NCBI RefSeq assembly: GCF_037975245.1
Contig: NC_092575.1
Span: forward strand, 27,317,841-27,381,840
Direction of reading: 5' to 3'
Length of the DNA stretch: 64,000 nt
DNA from: Apostichopus japonicus
Lineage: Eukaryota > Echinodermata > Holothuroidea > Aspidochirotida > Stichopodidae
The notes under the pieces are model-generated. The model was not told the origin of the DNA. It saw only the letters and a list, made by a program, of their open reading frames with translations, and ran no database searches. Position numbers and translations under genes: made by a program. Shown piece by piece: positions 61,467 to 64,000 of this stretch. How positions within the stretch are numbered: the first letter of the stretch is position 1; each line of letters begins with the position of its first letter.

Positions 61467-61644
61467 GTAAAGATTCCAGAGAAACAGGAAATCATTTCAA
61501 AAAGGGAACCAAAGTTGTCAGTAAATTTCAAAATGTTGATACATGAGGGATACATGAGACTGGATGTCCAAAGAGCCTTGAAATTGTCCCATGGAAAACT
61601 GGACTTGGGAAGACGGCTGTTGCTAATTGCTAAGGAAGAGCATG
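61467..61644 (+). CDS. exon: UBA-like segment
   Basis: The exon runs from acceptor TCAATATTTCAG|GTAAAG (phase 0) to donor GAGCATG|GTAAAG (phase 1). After a basic linker (VKIPEKQEIISKREPK), NFKMLIHEGYMRLDVQRALK followed by LSHGKLDLGRRLLLIAKEEH fits the UBA pattern (hxxLhxxGYxRxxVxxALxxxxGxhxxGxxLLL), three short helices that bind ubiquitin. The first ZU5-UPA block has no equivalent exon. The call is pattern-based only. Confidence 0.55.
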
Positions 61645-62112
61645 GTAAAGATACCCTATTTTCAGCTACACGGGTATTTCTTTTATATTCTTTCCGGATT
61701 TAATTACTCTCAATCTTATATGACATTCAAGGACCACAGTTTATGCCTGTTTTAGTGTTAATAGAAGAAAGTGCATTTGTATTTATTTTCGTAGGAATAT
61801 TACTCACGAAGTAACTACTTAATAGAAATGTAATAGAGATGCTGTAAATAAACCTTTAGAAGTGTTGTTGCTATTAATGGAAATTTCTCTTCTATACATA
61901 TTTCCATTAATCACATCAATCATTGCATGTCTAATGTTATTGAATTATATTTTGATTTTTCATCATTGTATATATAGACAATAGAAGCAGTTTTGTGTTA
62001 CAGAGGTTACTTGTATATTGTGAATTGAAACAGTATATGCAATTAACACATGTTTTAGGAAAGTTACAAATACTTTCCTTTATACATGAAATGTGTTACT
62101 TTTCTCCTCCAG

Positions 62113-62436
62113 AGAGACTTCCTTTGTTCCCAGGATCAAATCTTTATAAAGAACAGTACTTTGATCAGCGTGGAGGAGAGATGTTTATCGCAGGTGTTTG
62201 CCTGCGTGTACCAACTGGGGCACTACACACTGGAAGGATTGTTAGTCTGTGGGTTTCTACTGACCCTGTCATTAAAGGACCTATCTCAAACAAGAGTCTA
62301 AGGTTGGCCCCCTTTGTGAAATTTGGTCCAGAAAGCATCACCTTACACAAGCATGTCACCTTGATTATTCCACACTGTGCTTTTACTACAACCAACCAGA
62401 TGGGTATTGATGTGTTCTCTGGTGTATTACAAACAG
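62113..62436 (+). CDS. exon: ZU5 domain, second copy
   Basis: The exon runs from acceptor CTTTTCTCCTCCAG|AGAGAC to donor TACAAACAG|GTCTGT, phase 1 at both ends, 108 codons. YFDQRGGEMFIAGVCLRVPT, GRIVSLWVSTDP, RLAPFVKFGPESITLHKHVT, LIIPHCAFTTTNQMGIDVFS line up with the first ZU5 (GG...GV-L-x-(V/I)-P, DP, P-h-h-K, L-x-K, h-IPH-x-A, G-h-x-h-F-x-G). Same exon phases as the first copy. The long linker of the first copy is absent. Confidence 0.88.
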
Positions 62437-63278
62437 GTCTGTTCTCTATTTTGTCTTGTGTTTTGTACTCCAGTCAGCATTAAATATAGTCATTAAAATT
62501 TGTACTATCAACAGAAGAATGTATATGAGCTTGTGTGTACCACCTCTTGACTTGTAAACATGATAGGCCAAAAAGTGCATAATGGTGTTGTTTGACACTG
62601 GGCGTGTGGTATTAAATGATACAAAAACCCTGCTTCACTGTAGAGGACAAAGCCTGAAAAATTTGTAACTACAATGATTCAGAACAGTTGTGTGAACTTC
62701 ATATGTACTATTGCTGGTCAAAAGGTTATGTGAGGTCAATATGTGTCAAAGCCTGAAAACCTTCCAAACCTTCGTAACTGCTAGAGTTAAGCTGGAATGA
62801 AAGTCACACTTGATCGTGAAACCTCCTGCGTACACAAAACACGATATTGACAAGAAAATCACTTAGCCTCTGGTTGTGTGTAATTTAAAAATTCAATATC
62901 TCTAGAAGGAGGTGATGTCCAGACAAATCATCTCCATTTCAAGGAACCTTTCTCTTTTAGTTGTACCTTGAGAGCAAACATTTCAAATGTTGCACATTTT
63001 AGGGAGAAATATACAACATTTCCAAAGGAAAATAATACCCTTCAAGCTGTGTTATACTTTTTTACTTAAACTAGTGCCCTTGCATCAATACATAGAATTA
63101 GATACTGTACATGATATTGTACTACTCTGATGTTCTCTTTATGCAGTGTTTCATTTTCTACCACCAGACTGTCCCTTTAAAATCATCTACTGTATGATAT
63201 AGAATAGGATTGGTATTCTACCTTTCACAATGTTAGAAACATTTCTAGCCAAATGTGTTTTTTTTTTATTTTCTTCAG
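62437..63278 (+). other. intron with a decayed repeat unit
   Basis: 62700-62900 carries phrases of the 6.7-10.5 kb repeat family (GGTCAAAAGGTTATGTGAGG, CAATATCTCTAGAAGG). No exon otherwise. Confidence 0.5.
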
Positions 63279-63508
63279 ATAAATCTGTCAAATGGAGCTT
63301 AGAAAAGAAACACCTCAGCTGCTCTATGAATAGTCAGCACCTTGCCGTTGAAGCTGAGAAACCCTGTCTCATTGGTCTTCATGTCCCTTTCATACCCAAG
63401 ATGAGGAAGCATGTTTGTCTTTTACCGATTGTAAACAGAGTTTCTGAATCAGGGGATCAATTGACAATCCATCTTTGGTTTCATAATGATGACTCACTGG
63501 AACATAAA
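63279..63508 (+). CDS. exon: UPA-like domain, second copy, part 1
   Basis: The exon runs from acceptor TTATTTTCTTCAG|ATAAAT (phase 1) to donor GAACATAAA|GTAAGT (phase 0), 230 bp. Peptide DKSVKWSLEKKHLSCSMNSQ, PCLIGLHVPFIPKMRKHVCL, LPIVNRVSESGDQLTIHLWF parallels 57375-57601. The remaining UPA exons and the stop codon lie beyond the window. Confidence 0.78.
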
Positions 63509-64000
63509 GTAAGTAGCAGATTTCATCTGCTAAAGTGGGTATTGCTTATTGCCTCATGGATTTCAGTTATCTACCTTTCTGAATGACACATGGTTCATTC
63601 ACTGATCTGTACAAGGTTGATACATTGTTAACCATAGCTACAGTATTTAGTGATGAAAATGATAAAGTTCTAGCTTGATGCCCTAGAGGCACAAACCACT
63701 CTGACAGTCAAATTGTGATGACATAGTTGATGGAAGGGTCATGTGAGATATTCTGGGTTAAGCTGTCTGTGGTCATAACTGGTTGAAAATTATAATTTTG
63801 CAGTGGTCAAAAAGACACTGATCAGATGTCCTAGAACAAAACTGAATGTTCAATAAATTGTTTTTGGTGGTCATTGACAACTGCAGAGCTCCCAACTGAC
63901 CCGCGTTTCGCTGGTTGGACCCGCATTCTAACACCCAAACCCGCTGACCCGCGCAAGCGTCCGAAAAACCCGCATTGTAATTGTCAAGTATACATAAAAA
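63509..64000 (+). other. intron, running off the window; GC-richer repeat at the edge
   Basis: 63885-63980 is unusually CpG- and ACCCGC-rich (five ACCCGC units) starting at GAGCTCCCAACTGACCCGC; probably the end of a MITE cut by the window border. Confidence 0.4.

Overview
This is an AT-rich nuclear genome window from an animal. Exons are small, lie between GT/AG splice sites and are separated by long introns. Non-coding DNA is packed with miniature inverted-repeat elements (MITEs), minisatellites and (TA)n tracts. Death-fold + ZU5 + UPA proteins, a large KDZ/Zisupton-type transposase and a tRNA-derived SINE suggest a marine deuterostome invertebrate, perhaps an echinoderm. The species cannot be fixed from sequence alone.

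Layout, left to right. (1) 1-782 (+): last part of a beta-propeller protein gene, with a poly(A) signal at 921. (2) 3822-11333 (+): four exons encoding a death-effector-like domain followed by coiled coil. (3) 6.7-10.5 kb: long diverged repeat complex with AGGTCAAAGGTCA-type motifs. (4) 11.4-40 kb: no convincing gene. It holds a LINE remnant, a solo LTR with target duplication, tandem duplications, several MITEs, a composite element bounded by two MITE copies, a MULE-like element with a minisatellite core, and a 3.6-kb satellite of ~210-bp units with a 5-unit higher-order repeat. (5) 40810-48130 (-): a two-exon gene of about 1,563 residues combining C2H2 fingers, SWIM finger, KDZ/Zisupton-like transposase core with SAP-like helix pair, two SUMO-interacting motifs, an Ulp1 SUMO-protease domain, a PHD finger and a C-terminal SprT metalloprotease. 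(6) 48.5-53 kb: a 918-bp tandem duplication, a second MULE-like element (32-bp terminal inverted repeats, 9-bp target duplication) and (TA)n. (7) 54903-63508 (+): ten exons encoding DED-like, ZU5, UPA, a second DED-like, a UBA-like segment, a second ZU5 and a second UPA-like domain; the gene runs off the right edge.

Exon phases match throughout 54903-63508. They also match between the exon ending at 11333 and the one starting at 54903, so groups (2) and (7) may be one gene of at least 1,115 codons with a 43.6-kb intron that holds the transposase gene on the opposite strand. They may equally be two genes.

The strongest discoveries are the SUMO-protease/SprT-bearing transposase protein, the internally duplicated DED-ZU5-UPA gene, and a set of 28-35-bp perfect or near-perfect hairpins flanked by 7-bp direct repeats that look like extremely small transposable elements.
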